Origin: an uncultured Acetatifactor sp.
GTDB taxonomy: Bacteria > Bacillota > Clostridia > Lachnospirales > Lachnospiraceae
Length of the DNA: 64,000 nucleotides
Direction of reading: 5' to 3'
Assembly: GCA_910583845.1 (NCBI GenBank)
Contig: CAJUAB010000012.1
Location: 62,001 to 126,000, forward strand
A program made the position numbers and the translations under genes. Positions 25,498 to 34,183 of this stretch are shown here, one piece after another (the first letter of the stretch is position 1; each line of letters opens with the position of its first letter). Below the pieces are notes generated by a model. The model saw nothing but the letters and a program-made list of their open reading frames with translations, was not told the DNA's origin and did no database searches.

Positions 25498-26691
25498 TTA
25501 TCGTCCTTCTGATGCCGCTTTCAGCCTGTCCTGCGCCATGTTCTTCCACAGCTGCTGATACTGACGCACAATACTCTCCGGCTCATATTCCGGGAAATCT
25601 TCCCGCTGCGGCGGCAGCTCTCCGGCCTGCTGTATCCGTTCCTGCCACTGCGCCGGGTCATATGGCTCGTCCACATAGACGCCCCGCCCCCGGGTAATTT
25701 CCTCCAGGGATGAGCACCTGGTCATAACCACTCTTTTTCCCCGGCGCATAGCCTCTATGGGCGGCATGCCAAAGCCCTCGAAAATGCTGGGGAACAAAAA
25801 CAGGCGACAGTGCTCATACAGATAATCCCGCTCCGTGTCCGACACAAATCCCGTGAGCACCACCTGCCGGACTATGCCATACTGTTCCAGTTTTTCCTCA
25901 AGCTGTCTCACATCGCCGCCCACACCGCTGATCACCAGCAGACGCTGCCCCCAGACGCCCTGTCGGCACATTCTCTCCAGAGTCCGAAGCAGTGTGTCCA
26001 GATTCTTGTGGGGCAGCAGGGAGCTGACACAATAGTCATATTCCTGTCCCGCCAGATCCCGTATCCGGGGGCGGATTTCCCCGGAGGACCCCGCCTGCGC
26101 ATCGCAGGCCTTTGCCGCCATGTCCGCCCCTTCGTCTTTCTTCCCGCCCGGTATGGGGACATACATGACCTGTATCCTGTCCCTGGCCCGGGGATAGTGC
26201 CGCTGTAGATCCCTGCGGCAGAACTCGGAGTCCGTCAGGATTCTATACCCTCTCCGGCAGGCGTGTCCCCACTCATAGCGCAGAAACATTCTGCGGGGCA
26301 GGGAAAAATACTGTGGATAATGCATGGCCTGCAGGTCATGAATCACACACACATAGGGAATCCTGCTCCCCCAGGTCCAGGGCATGCTGTACACCGGAAT
26401 AAACATAACATCCACCTGCCGGTGCCGGGCCCACCGGGCCAGACACAGATTCTCCCACAGAATACGCCGGGGCTGGCTGGCGCTGTCCACCGGACAGACA
26501 CAGAGCCGCAGATCCCCGCCGCCGTCCCTCTCATATCCCCTGAAACTTTCCTCATTATCCCGGGAGACAAACAGAACATATTCATTTACCCTGTCATATT
26601 GCCAGAAGCCGTCCAGCAGATTGCGGATAAAAGACTCTGTCCCGCCGCATACGCCCACCCTGACCCAAAGCAAATCAATTCCGATACGCAT
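25498..26691 (-). CDS. GT4-family glycosyltransferase
   Basis: A 397-residue GT-B enzyme. It starts MRIGIDLLWVRVGVCGGTES, the glycine loop of GT4. It has SSLLPHKNLDTLLR (about 222-236) and FPSIFEGFGMPPIEAMRRGK (about 305-325) with the EX7E glutamates, and NEYVLFVSRDNEESF near residue 37. The family resembles mannosyltransferases that act on lipid-linked intermediates, but the sugar is not readable from sequence. It starts 5 bp after the GT2 gene. Confidence 0.9.
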   Translation of the reverse strand: MRIGIDLLWVRVGVCGGTESFIRNLLDGFWQYDRVNEYVLFVSRDNEESFRGYERDGGGDLRLCVCPVDSASQPRRILWENLCLARWARHRQVDVMFIPVYSMPWTWGSRIPYVCVIHDLQAMHYPQYFSLPRRMFLRYEWGHACRRGYRILTDSEFCRRDLQRHYPRARDRIQVMYVPIPGGKKDEGADMAAKACDAQAGSSGEIRPRIRDLAGQEYDYCVSSLLPHKNLDTLLRTLERMCRQGVWGQRLLVISGVGGDVRQLEEKLEQYGIVRQVVLTGFVSDTERDYLYEHCRLFLFPSIFEGFGMPPIEAMRRGKRVVMTRCSSLEEITRGRGVYVDEPYDPAQWQERIQQAGELPPQREDFPEYEPESIVRQYQQLWKNMAQDRLKAASEGR

Positions 26692-26696
26692 CCTGC

Positions 26697-27446
26697 CTAC
26701 CCCAATATCATTTTCGCCGCCTCAATGGCCACACACTCGATCATATAAAGCCTGCTGTATCCGTTGATCCGGTAGCAGTATCTGTAGCGGTCCATAATCC
26801 GCTTCCGCGCCGCCCCGATATCCTTGCGGTTGCTGGCTCCCCCCATGGAAAAATTGGCCAAAACCCGGTCCACAGTCACAATTCTGCGCCCCTGACGCCT
26901 CATCTGCAGAAAAAAGCCGTAGTCGTCATGAATGCCCAGGCACCGGAAGGGATACTGCTTATACAGCTGCGCCCTCACAAACGTAGTGGGATGATTCCAG
27001 TCCCTGGAAGTCTGAAACCGGCGCTGTCTGGCCTTTTTGACGTAAGTTGTGCCGTTTGTCCTGTGCATGCGGATATCCGCATACATGAGATCGCAGCCCG
27101 TTCCGGCAAAGGCCGCCGCCGCGGCAGCCGCCGCCACGGGCTCATACCAGTCCCCGCTGTTGAGAATCCCTATGATATCCCCCGTGGCCCGGCGGATGCC
27201 CTTATTCATGGCATCATAGATCCCTCTGTCCGGTTCGCTGCTGATCCGGTAGTCTATGCCCGCCGCCTCCATGGCCGGAATGTAGCCCTGCGCCACAGCC
27301 ACCGTGCCGTCACTGCTGGCTCCGTCTATAATCAGATACTCCAGAGAGCAGGGCACATCACCCTGCTTCTGAGCCAGCACCGACTCTATGGTCCTGCCGA
27401 TCTCCTGTTCGCTGTTGTACGCAATCGTAACAATGGTAAGTTTCAT
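26697..27446 (-). CDS. GT2-family glycosyltransferase
   Basis: A 249-residue GT-A inverting enzyme. It shows LTIVTIAYNSEQEIGRTIES at the start, YLIIDGASSDGT and EPDRGIYDAMNKGI (about 78-92), the usual GT2 capsule pattern. Its YADIRMH segment is in the acceptor region. The start ATG overlaps the stop of the epimerase gene by 4 bp. It is cytoplasmic, probably an early or mid-chain sugar transferase. Confidence 0.9.
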   Translation of the reverse strand: MKLTIVTIAYNSEQEIGRTIESVLAQKQGDVPCSLEYLIIDGASSDGTVAVAQGYIPAMEAAGIDYRISSEPDRGIYDAMNKGIRRATGDIIGILNSGDWYEPVAAAAAAAAFAGTGCDLMYADIRMHRTNGTTYVKKARQRRFQTSRDWNHPTTFVRAQLYKQYPFRCLGIHDDYGFFLQMRRQGRRIVTVDRVLANFSMGGASNRKDIGAARKRIMDRYRYCYRINGYSRLYMIECVAIEAAKMILG

Positions 27447-28420
27447 ATTTGTATCCCACCAGATTTTCCTTCCTGCCCGTCAGCGCATCCCTCCGTGCGC
27501 AGAATGCTCTCTCTCAGATCATACAGACAGTAGCTTTCCATATCCCCGCTCATACTTCTGTCATAGACCAGACTGCCGAAAGCCTTGCCCGCCATGGCCC
27601 CGATTCTGCCGGGCATCCGGCAGGCCAGAGCCACCAGGGGATTCAATCCTTTCAGAAGACGGATTTTTTTGCCGTGGGCAGCGGCGATCTCCCGCACCAT
27701 CCGGGAGGTGGAGGTATATTCCGCGTTCTGGGGAAAATAGAGTCCTCCCCGTCCCTCCTCGATCCTCTGGCGGATGAACTCGCAGAGATTTTCAATATAG
27801 ATCATGCTGCGCTGATTTTGCACGTCCGGAAAAAAGGGAAGTCTGTCCGCCAGCTTCGCCAGCAGAGGGTAATTGCCCCTGCTGCCCTTGCCGTAGACCA
27901 TGGGCAGCCTCATGACAGCGATCTGGAAACCCTCCGTCCCAAGTTCTCTCTCCGGGGCGGCGTCTTTGTCCCCGGAAGCTCCCGCCAGCCGGAAAAGCGC
28001 CTCCTCCGCCCGGAGCTTGCTGTTTCCGTAAAAATGCGGATTACCCACCGGAGTGTCCGGGGTAATCACCTGGGAGAGGCCCTTATTCCCATAGACAATG
28101 ATGCTGCTGGGGTAGAGAAAAAGCCCCACCCCCGCCTCCCGGGCCTTTCTGGCCGTGGCCGCCGCCAGGTCGCAGTTCACCTGATCATAAAGGGCCTGCT
28201 GCTCCCGGGTCACGCTTCCGGTGTCCACATGGGCGATACCGCTGGCCTGAAACACCGCGTCATACCCGCCGAAATCAAAGCTCTCCCACACGGGGTCCCG
28301 CTGGGATATGGTATCCACCCGGTAGAGCTCCCGCCCCTGGGAGGCATTATATTCCAGAAGATACCGCTCCAGGCTGGTTCCGATATAGCTGTTTGCCCCC
28401 GCAATCAAAATCCGTTTCAT
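27443..28420 (-). CDS. NAD-dependent epimerase/dehydratase
   Basis: A 325-residue extended short-chain dehydrogenase. The ATG at 28420 (GAGAGG upstream) gives MKRILIAGANSYIGTSLE, with the glycine-rich NAD loop. A YGNSKLRAEEAL motif holds the catalytic Tyr-X3-Lys, and LYPSSIIVYG precedes it. It is of the type that converts NDP-sugars (for example a 4-epimerase or a 4-reductase) for the glycan made here. Pairing with the dehydratase at 29207-31114 fits a pathway from a 4-keto sugar. The exact product is unknown. Confidence 0.85.
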   Translation of the reverse strand: MKRILIAGANSYIGTSLERYLLEYNASQGRELYRVDTISQRDPVWESFDFGGYDAVFQASGIAHVDTGSVTREQQALYDQVNCDLAAATARKAREAGVGLFLYPSSIIVYGNKGLSQVITPDTPVGNPHFYGNSKLRAEEALFRLAGASGDKDAAPERELGTEGFQIAVMRLPMVYGKGSRGNYPLLAKLADRLPFFPDVQNQRSMIYIENLCEFIRQRIEEGRGGLYFPQNAEYTSTSRMVREIAAAHGKKIRLLKGLNPLVALACRMPGRIGAMAGKAFGSLVYDRSMSGDMESYCLYDLRESILRTEGCADGQEGKSGGIQI

Positions 28421-28503
28421 TTCTGCCCTCTCTTTGTACAACTCCGCCTGCGGCAATTCTGCCTGCGACCCTCTGGCCCACGGGCTCCCGTTCCACGGCA
28501 ATT

Positions 28504-29154
28504 CTATCCGCGACTGCCCGGCCCGCCGCCCGCTTCCCGGAGGGCCTCCTCCGGGGTGCCGCCCATGGCGCCCGTGCCCCCTTCCACCACGCCGTCCCCT
28601 CTGAACACGCTCAGAAAGGTCCCGAAAAAGCAGCGCAGGTCCATCCTAAGTCCCATCTTTTCCACATATTCCCCGTCAAACCGTGCCTTCACCGGGATCT
28701 CCAGCTCATCCCTGCCGTTGATCTGGGCCCAGCCGGTGAGGCCGGGGCGGATATCGTTGGCACCGTATTTATCCCTTTCCTCAATCAGGTCATACTGGTT
28801 CCAGAGGGCGGGACGGGGCCCGACAATGGCCATATCTCCCTTCAGTATATTGAAAATCTGGGGCAGTTCATCCAGACTGGTCCTGCGCAGAAACTTCCCC
28901 ACTCTGGTAATATACTGCTCCGGATTTTGCAGCAGATGGGTGGGGGTATCCTTCGGCGTGTCAATCCGCATGGTGCGGAACTTCAATATGGCAAAATGTG
29001 TCTTGTGGATTCCCACCCTCTTCTGGCGAAACAGCACCGGTCCCGGAGAGTCCGCCCTGACGGCAAGTGTCAGGACAAGCAGCACCGGCGACAGCACGAT
29101 CAGTCCCAGCAGAGACAGCATGAAATCCATTCCCCTCTTGACATGTACATACAT
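28504..29154 (-). CDS. Short polyprenyl-phosphate sugar phosphotransferase (PglC type)
   Basis: A 216-residue monotopic phosphoglycosyltransferase. It starts MYVHVKRGMDFMLSLLGLIV at the ATG at 29154 (GGGAGG upstream), with one re-entrant membrane helix. SPGPVLFRQKRVGI and FAILKFRTMRIDTP give the catalytic Asp-Glu/Phe-Arg region, then TSLDELPQIFNILKGDMAIVGPRP is the family hallmark. It moves a sugar-1-phosphate from NDP-sugar onto undecaprenyl phosphate to begin a repeat unit. A second priming enzyme of the long type lies at 35286-36695. The partner NDP-sugar is probably the dehydratase product. Confidence 0.93.
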   Translation of the reverse strand: MYVHVKRGMDFMLSLLGLIVLSPVLLVLTLAVRADSPGPVLFRQKRVGIHKTHFAILKFRTMRIDTPKDTPTHLLQNPEQYITRVGKFLRRTSLDELPQIFNILKGDMAIVGPRPALWNQYDLIEERDKYGANDIRPGLTGWAQINGRDELEIPVKARFDGEYVEKMGLRMDLRCFFGTFLSVFRGDGVVEGGTGAMGGTPEEALREAGGGPGSRG

Positions 29155-29206
29155 AGATCCGTTTCCTCCCTTTACCGTCTCTCCTGACACGGGAACAGCC
29201 GCCAGA

Positions 29207-31114
29207 TCACCGGGCCCTCCCTCCCTGCTCCTCATACTGATAGCTGGGCACAATCTCCTGTACCAGAGCCCGGATGTCCTGAGACTCATTCAACGACGCC
29301 TCCCGCAGTCTCTCCAGCTGTCGCTCGAACAACGCATCGTCATACTCGATGGGTTTGCCGATATAGATCATCCGGTTGGCCGTCTCCTTAAGTCCTTCCT
29401 CCCGCATCAGAAGCTCCTCATACATCTTCTCGCCGGGACGCAGGCCGGTGAACTCGATCCGGATGTCCTCATCCACCCGGTAGCCGGAGAGCTTGATCAT
29501 ATTTCTGGCAAGATCCAGTATTTTCATGGGTTCCCCCATATCCAGCACAAAGATCTCGCCGCCCCTGGCATAGGCTCCTGCCTGGAGAACCAGGGAGACC
29601 GCCTCCGGTATGGTCATAAAATACCGGATGATATCTGGGTGGGTCACTGTCACGGGCCCCCCTTTCTCAATTTGCTTCTTGAACAGGGGAACCACGCTGC
29701 CGTTGCTGCCCAGCACATTGCCGAAGCGCACGGCCACGTACTCCGTCTTGGACCTGCGGTTCATGTTCTGAATGACCATCTCGCAGATCCGCTTGGAAGC
29801 GCCCATGATGTTGGTGGGATTCACTGCCTTGTCCGTGGAAATCATCACGAATTTCCCCGTGCCGTACCGGTCCGCCGCCGTCGCCACCTTCAGGGTGCCG
29901 AACACATTGTTCTTCACAGCCTCATTGGGACTGTCCTCCATCAGCGGCACATGTTTGTGAGCCGCCGCATGGTACACAATATCGGGGTGATACTTTTCGA
30001 ATATCTCCTCCACCCGCAGGGTGTTGCGCACGGACCCGATCAGCACCACCAGATCCAGCTCCGGGTAATCCCTCCACAGCTCCTGCTGGATCTCATAGGC
30101 GTTGTTCTCATAGATGTCCAGGATGATCAGCTGTCTCGGGCCGTGCCGGGCCACCTGCCTGCACAGCTCGCTTCCGATGGAGCCGCCGCCGCCGGTGACC
30201 AGCACCACCTTTTCCTGCACATAGCCGATAATCTCGTCCACATTCACCTCTATGGGGTCCCGGCCCAGCAGGTCCTCGATCTGCACCTCCCGCAGGTTGG
30301 ACACATTCACATCTCCCTTGATGATCTGATACATTCCCGGCAGAATCTGTATCCGGCAGCCCGTCTCCTTGCAGATCTCCAGCAGAGGCTTTAATTTGGA
30401 GCGGCTTGCGGAGGGAATCGCGATGATAATCTCATTGATATCATATTTTTCCACACTCTCCATGATCTTTTCGCGCCCTCCCACAATGGGCACCCCCCGC
30501 AGATACTTGCCCTGACAGCCCGGGTTGTCATCGATGAAGCAGGCCACATGCATGCTCAGATATTTGCTGGACTGTATCTCCTGTAAAATCGCGTTGCCGG
30601 AGGCCCCGGCCCCCACAATCATATAGTTCTGCCGCTCCGGCATCTTGTAGTGGCTGAGCCGTCTGTTCTGCAGCATCCGCAGAAAGCGGTAACTGAATCT
30701 CACGCCCCCGGCGCATATGGCCAGAAAGAGCGCGTAGAGAAAGGGAAAACTTCTGGGCACATAGGTGCCCAGCGCCCAATGCACCACCGGCTGCAGCGCG
30801 GCGCAGATCACCACGGCGATCACCACATTGACCATCTCCGTGTCCGAGGCGTACCGCCACACGCTGTTATACAGCCGGAAAATGTAAAAAATCAGCAGCG
30901 TAATCACCACATTGACAAAATAAGCCCCCTGAATCGCCTCCCAGAAATGCGGCTCTATGCTCATAAATCTGAAGTCATAGCGCACATACAGACTCAGCAC
31001 CGAGGCCGCCAGCACAGCCAGCATGTCGCACACAATCAGCAGAATAATTCTGGTAACAGGTATTTTTAATATTCCCACTCGTATATCATGCAATTTCTTC
31101 ACAGCAGCTCCCAT
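29207..31114 (-). CDS. UDP-sugar 4,6-dehydratase, membrane-bound (CapD/PglF/WbpM type)
   Basis: A 635-residue enzyme. Four membrane helices (about 20-135) are followed by a first Rossmann-like domain (YMIVGAGASGNAI) and a catalytic SDR domain from about residue 305 (VLVTGGGGSIGSEL). STDKAVNPTNIMGASK replaces the normal YxxxK of most SDR enzymes, as is usual in this family. It probably makes the 4-keto-6-deoxy intermediate from UDP-GlcNAc, a step toward bacillosamine or FucNAc-type sugars. Start choice is uncertain: ATG at 31114 has a weak site, and a GTG at 31102 has GGGAG six bases upstream. A short palindromic repeat lies just upstream (31193-31245). Confidence 0.93.
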   Translation of the reverse strand: MGAAVKKLHDIRVGILKIPVTRIILLIVCDMLAVLAASVLSLYVRYDFRFMSIEPHFWEAIQGAYFVNVVITLLIFYIFRLYNSVWRYASDTEMVNVVIAVVICAALQPVVHWALGTYVPRSFPFLYALFLAICAGGVRFSYRFLRMLQNRRLSHYKMPERQNYMIVGAGASGNAILQEIQSSKYLSMHVACFIDDNPGCQGKYLRGVPIVGGREKIMESVEKYDINEIIIAIPSASRSKLKPLLEICKETGCRIQILPGMYQIIKGDVNVSNLREVQIEDLLGRDPIEVNVDEIIGYVQEKVVLVTGGGGSIGSELCRQVARHGPRQLIILDIYENNAYEIQQELWRDYPELDLVVLIGSVRNTLRVEEIFEKYHPDIVYHAAAHKHVPLMEDSPNEAVKNNVFGTLKVATAADRYGTGKFVMISTDKAVNPTNIMGASKRICEMVIQNMNRRSKTEYVAVRFGNVLGSNGSVVPLFKKQIEKGGPVTVTHPDIIRYFMTIPEAVSLVLQAGAYARGGEIFVLDMGEPMKILDLARNMIKLSGYRVDEDIRIEFTGLRPGEKMYEELLMREEGLKETANRMIYIGKPIEYDDALFERQLERLREASLNESQDIRALVQEIVPSYQYEEQGGRAR

Positions 31115-31192
31115 CTGTCCGCCGCGGCGGGCACACGAATCTCACCGGGTGTAACATATACTGACGGTCATTAAGATTTACCAAGTAACCCG

Positions 31193-31245
31193 ACTCACGA
31201 GCGACGGATGCTATAAATTGGTGGCAGACTTTATCGCTCGTGAGT
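31193..31245 (+). repeat. Palindromic repeat, copy 1 (TIR-like ends)
   Basis: ACTCACGAGCGA (31193-31204) and TCGCTCGTGAGT (31234-31245) form a perfect 12-bp inverted repeat around a 29-nt loop. The same ends, including an ACCC-G flank, occur at 56364-56416 in the opposite orientation. It occupies the 144-bp gap between the EpsG-like gene and the dehydratase gene. No T run follows, so it is not a standard terminator. Confidence 0.8.
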
Positions 31246-31258
31246 ATAAGTCCGTACA

Positions 31259-32413
31259 TCAGTTGAATATCCAGTTCAGATAGGGCAGCAGCCGGACATT
31301 CACATCATAAGCCGAGCGCAGAAACAGGGCAAAATAGGCAGTAAATGCCAGAGCCGTTCCCGCCGTCAGCAATCGTCTTGCCATTTTGTTTTCAATCCCT
31401 CCAAGCAGATCCGGAATCAGAAAAATCTGTGGCAACACCAGATAGTATGCCACTCTGGAGACTTCCGGAATGAACGCTCCGCAGGTATATAGTGCCAGAC
31501 CGCCCAGATTCAGGAAAAAGTAAAATCTGTCGCGCCGGTTCTCCCAGAGGACTCTCCTGTTACAGAACAGGGATAAAACCAGCGTTCCCAGACATTTTCC
31601 GATATTGGTCAAAGAGTACTCCACCGTGTCAAACATGGAGTTTTCATAATAAGGATAAATTTTAAAAATCACAAAGCGGTAGAGGTCTCTGCCAAACACC
31701 AGACTCAGAACCAGCAGCGCCCCCAGGACATAATGCCACCGCCTGAGCCGTATCCCGGACAGCCAGTGGGCGCCCAGGTACAGCGGAATCACCACCAGCA
31801 CCGATTTGTGGAATGTGGCCGCCGCCAGAATCCACAGGATAAATTTCAGGTATTCCCCCCTGCACACATATTTCACACTGTACAGCGCGATGCCCAGCAC
31901 CAGGTAATAGCGCACGGAATTAAAACTGGAAAAATAATATCCGTTGGCCAGGAACAGGAACAGAGATCCCAGAAACCAGTTTCCCTGTTCATAGACGGCT
32001 CTGAGGAAAAAATACACGGTCAGCAGGGAGAATATGCCGAATATGGGCAGGTAACTGTACCCCTGCGTCCCGAAAAAGTACTGCATAAGACGCACCAGAG
32101 CGTTAAATCCGGGCTCCGACGACACATGTCTTCCCTGGGCGATCAGGCTGAACATACTGGTATAGACCCAGTAGTCGTTGCCGCTGGCAATCCGGCAGAC
32201 GGACAGAGCCGACAGAATCCCGTATATGCCGCCGCAGATCCACAGATTCAGCGCCTGCTGCCGATTCAGGCCGCCCCGGCCGAGAGGCCTGCTCCCGCTC
32301 TCCGGCAGCGCCGGATTTGAGGGGCTGTCCATATGCAGTTGCACACTCTCCTTCGTGTCGCAGAAATACGCCATCAGCAGCACCAGGACCGTTACGCCCA
32401 CAAACAAAACCAT
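31259..32413 (-). CDS. EpsG-like polysaccharide polymerase (Wzy role)
   Basis: A 384-residue polytopic membrane protein. After one N-terminal helix and a Pro/Ser-rich loop come about ten helices. It has SGNDYWVYTSMF, SSEPGFNALVRLMQYFF and NGYYFSSFNSVRYYLVLGIALY, the acidic and aromatic pattern of the EpsG family, which polymerises repeat units at the outer face of the membrane. It follows two GT2 genes and lies 145 bp before the dehydratase gene. No Wzx flippase is seen beside it. Function is by family resemblance. Confidence 0.85.
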   Translation of the reverse strand: MVLFVGVTVLVLLMAYFCDTKESVQLHMDSPSNPALPESGSRPLGRGGLNRQQALNLWICGGIYGILSALSVCRIASGNDYWVYTSMFSLIAQGRHVSSEPGFNALVRLMQYFFGTQGYSYLPIFGIFSLLTVYFFLRAVYEQGNWFLGSLFLFLANGYYFSSFNSVRYYLVLGIALYSVKYVCRGEYLKFILWILAAATFHKSVLVVIPLYLGAHWLSGIRLRRWHYVLGALLVLSLVFGRDLYRFVIFKIYPYYENSMFDTVEYSLTNIGKCLGTLVLSLFCNRRVLWENRRDRFYFFLNLGGLALYTCGAFIPEVSRVAYYLVLPQIFLIPDLLGGIENKMARRLLTAGTALAFTAYFALFLRSAYDVNVRLLPYLNWIFN

Positions 32414-32417
32414 TTCT

Positions 32418-33401
32418 TTACTCCCGCCTGTATATCCGTTTTTTGCATGTATTGTAGAATCCTGACCAGACCGGGCTCTCCGCCATCCTTGTCCGCAGAG
32501 GGGCCAGCGTGGCCAGAAGGATCAGCCGGTATCGCAGCCGCTGCCCCCTGCTCATGTAAAGCGCTGTGATCTCTCTGTGCTCCCGGGCGGAGCGTTTCCG
32601 GTTTTCCGGAGTCTCCGAGAATCCGCCCCCCTCATAGGAGGCCAGCGTCACGGGAATGTATCTGGGCCGGGCATGTTCCCGAAAAAAGCACCACAGGAAA
32701 TGCTCATAGTCCGCCCGCACCCGGTAAATGGGCTCATAACCCCGCTCCGCGAACAGGCTGTGATGATAAATGCAGGCCTGGTGGCAGGGAACATTGCGAT
32801 AGCAGGCGAAATCGTCCATATGGGGGTTGGAGGCCACCACCTGCCCCCGCAGGGCATCATAGATGTCCCCGTAGAATATCCTGGGACCATCGTCCGGGGC
32901 CGGATCATGGCTCTCCCCCGGTGTCCGGGCACGGCTTGTCCCTCGGTCCGTCTCCTGGCTCACCTCCGGTGTCCGGTCACGGCTTGTCCCTTGGTCCGCT
33001 TCCTGGCTCGCTCCCGGTGTCCGGGCAGAGCCCAGCTCACAATCCGCCCGGCCCAGGCAGCCACGGATCTCCGCCGCCGCCCGGGCCAGCGCCTGGTCCG
33101 AAGCGAAGGCATCCCCACAGTTCAGGAAATACAGATACTCCCCCCTGGCCTCCCTGGCCGCCTGGTTCATGCCCTCGTAGATGCCGGTATCCGGCTGCTC
33201 CAGAATCCGCACTCGCTCCTGGCCGTCCTGGCCGTCCAGCCAGGTCCGCAGCGCCTCCAGGGAACCGTCCCGGGAACCGCCGTCCTTGACGACCACTTCA
33301 TAATCCCTGTAGTTTTGGCTGATCACGCTTCTCATGGTATCCACCAGCTTGCCGCCGGGATTCAGAGATACGATCAGAATGCTGAACATCGGTGTTCTCA
33401 T
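32418..33401 (-). CDS. GT2-family glycosyltransferase with an internal 16-residue repeat
   Basis: A 327-residue GT-A enzyme starting at the ATG at 33401 (GAGGGA upstream; MRTPMFSILIVSLNPGG). It has VVKDGGSRDGSLEA and EQPDTGIYEGMNQAAREA, and YFLNCGDAF for the metal site. Residues about 120-167 are three copies of a 16-residue low-complexity unit (SRDRTPEVSQETDRGT type), encoded by a 48-bp tandem repeat at about 32923-33036. Most GT2 enzymes lack this stretch, which lies just before the YGDIYDALRG acceptor region. It starts as the GT2 gene upstream ends, with an ATGA overlap at 33398-33401. Confidence 0.87.
   Translation of the reverse strand: MRTPMFSILIVSLNPGGKLVDTMRSVISQNYRDYEVVVKDGGSRDGSLEALRTWLDGQDGQERVRILEQPDTGIYEGMNQAAREARGEYLYFLNCGDAFASDQALARAAAEIRGCLGRADCELGSARTPGASQEADQGTSRDRTPEVSQETDRGTSRARTPGESHDPAPDDGPRIFYGDIYDALRGQVVASNPHMDDFACYRNVPCHQACIYHHSLFAERGYEPIYRVRADYEHFLWCFFREHARPRYIPVTLASYEGGGFSETPENRKRSAREHREITALYMSRGQRLRYRLILLATLAPLRTRMAESPVWSGFYNTCKKRIYRRE
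32923..33036. repeat. 48-bp in-frame tandem repeat in a GT2 gene
   Basis: Two full 48-bp units (32923-32970, 32971-33018) and the start of a third (from 33019) begin GTCCGGGCA or GTCCGGTCA on the plus strand and are nearly the same. Forty-eight bases keep the reading frame, so copy number could change without breaking the gene. Confidence 0.8.
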
Positions 33402-34183
33402 ATGCTTCCCTCTGCCTCCCTGATGCCCCTGCACATGATCTCCCAGGCCTGTCCGAGATGAATCTCCCCGCACACCGCGCCCCTGTGGGCCAGCAGGAAC
33501 CGCAGAGCCATGGCGCGGGCCAGCGCTCCGTACAGATAGCGGTACAATACCCCTCTGTCATAGAAAAATTTCTCGTTATACCCCGTAAACCAGGTGGATT
33601 CCCTCTCCCGCTCATGGCCTATGGCCACCGGCACCTTATAGGCCCTGAGTCCGGCGCGCAGGCAGTCCCGGATAAACAGACTGTCCTCCCCGTTGCTGTA
33701 CCTGGCACCGCCGCCAAAGAGCAGGGAAAAGGTGATATTCTTCTGATGTATCCGCCGGGTGCGCACTGCCAGACTATAGGTGGGATAGCGTCCGCAGTTG
33801 TACCAGCGCACCCTGCCGGACTTCTCATTGTGGTAGGTCTCCCGCCCCGGCATGGCCTGTACATTGAAAAAAAGCAGGTCCGCCGCAGGACGCTCCTCAA
33901 AGGCCTGCAGCACCTTCTGCTCATAGCCCGGCTCATAGATGATATCCTCATCCGCGAACAGGCTGATCTCCGCGGTGGCGCGCAGCAGGCTGTGATTGCG
34001 GCTGAGTCCCACCCCCCGCTCCGCCATGTGGAAGCACCTGATCTCATGCCCCTTCCACCGCAGGGTTTCATAGGCATACCGCTCTCCCTGGCTGACGATT
34101 ATGGCGTCGCTGTCAATCCGCATCTTCTCCGCCAGCTCCCGGGGAGCCCCGTTTACCGCCGCCACCAATAATTGCAGAGTCAT
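33398..34183 (-). CDS. GT2-like glycosyltransferase
   Basis: A 261-residue protein. LQLLVAAVNGAP opens the nucleotide-binding fold. GVGLSRNHSLLRA and LFADEDIIYEPGYEQ contain the DED metal site of GT2 enzymes. Later FGGGARYSNGEDSLFIRDCL matches the ED acceptor-base motif. It has no membrane segment. It overlaps the Wzz-like gene upstream and the next GT2 gene by 4 bp each, so translation is coupled along the operon. The sugar is unknown. Confidence 0.85.
   Translation of the reverse strand: MTLQLLVAAVNGAPRELAEKMRIDSDAIIVSQGERYAYETLRWKGHEIRCFHMAERGVGLSRNHSLLRATAEISLFADEDIIYEPGYEQKVLQAFEERPAADLLFFNVQAMPGRETYHNEKSGRVRWYNCGRYPTYSLAVRTRRIHQKNITFSLLFGGGARYSNGEDSLFIRDCLRAGLRAYKVPVAIGHERERESTWFTGYNEKFFYDRGVLYRYLYGALARAMALRFLLAHRGAVCGEIHLGQAWEIMCRGIREAEGSI

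Noticed and set aside
28421..28503. A small gene or repeat in the gap before the epimerase gene
   Set aside because: Only a partial internal duplication (GGCAATTCT twice) is seen, with no reading frame of its own.
27449..30394. A 981-codon plus-strand open frame across the epimerase, priming enzyme and dehydratase genes
   Set aside because: It runs opposite to three well-supported genes, has no recognisable domain or ribosome site, and long antisense frames are common in GC-rich coding sequence.
31141..31190. A promoter for the dehydratase gene
   Set aside because: TTGGTA and TATATG are only weak matches, so no promoter is claimed.
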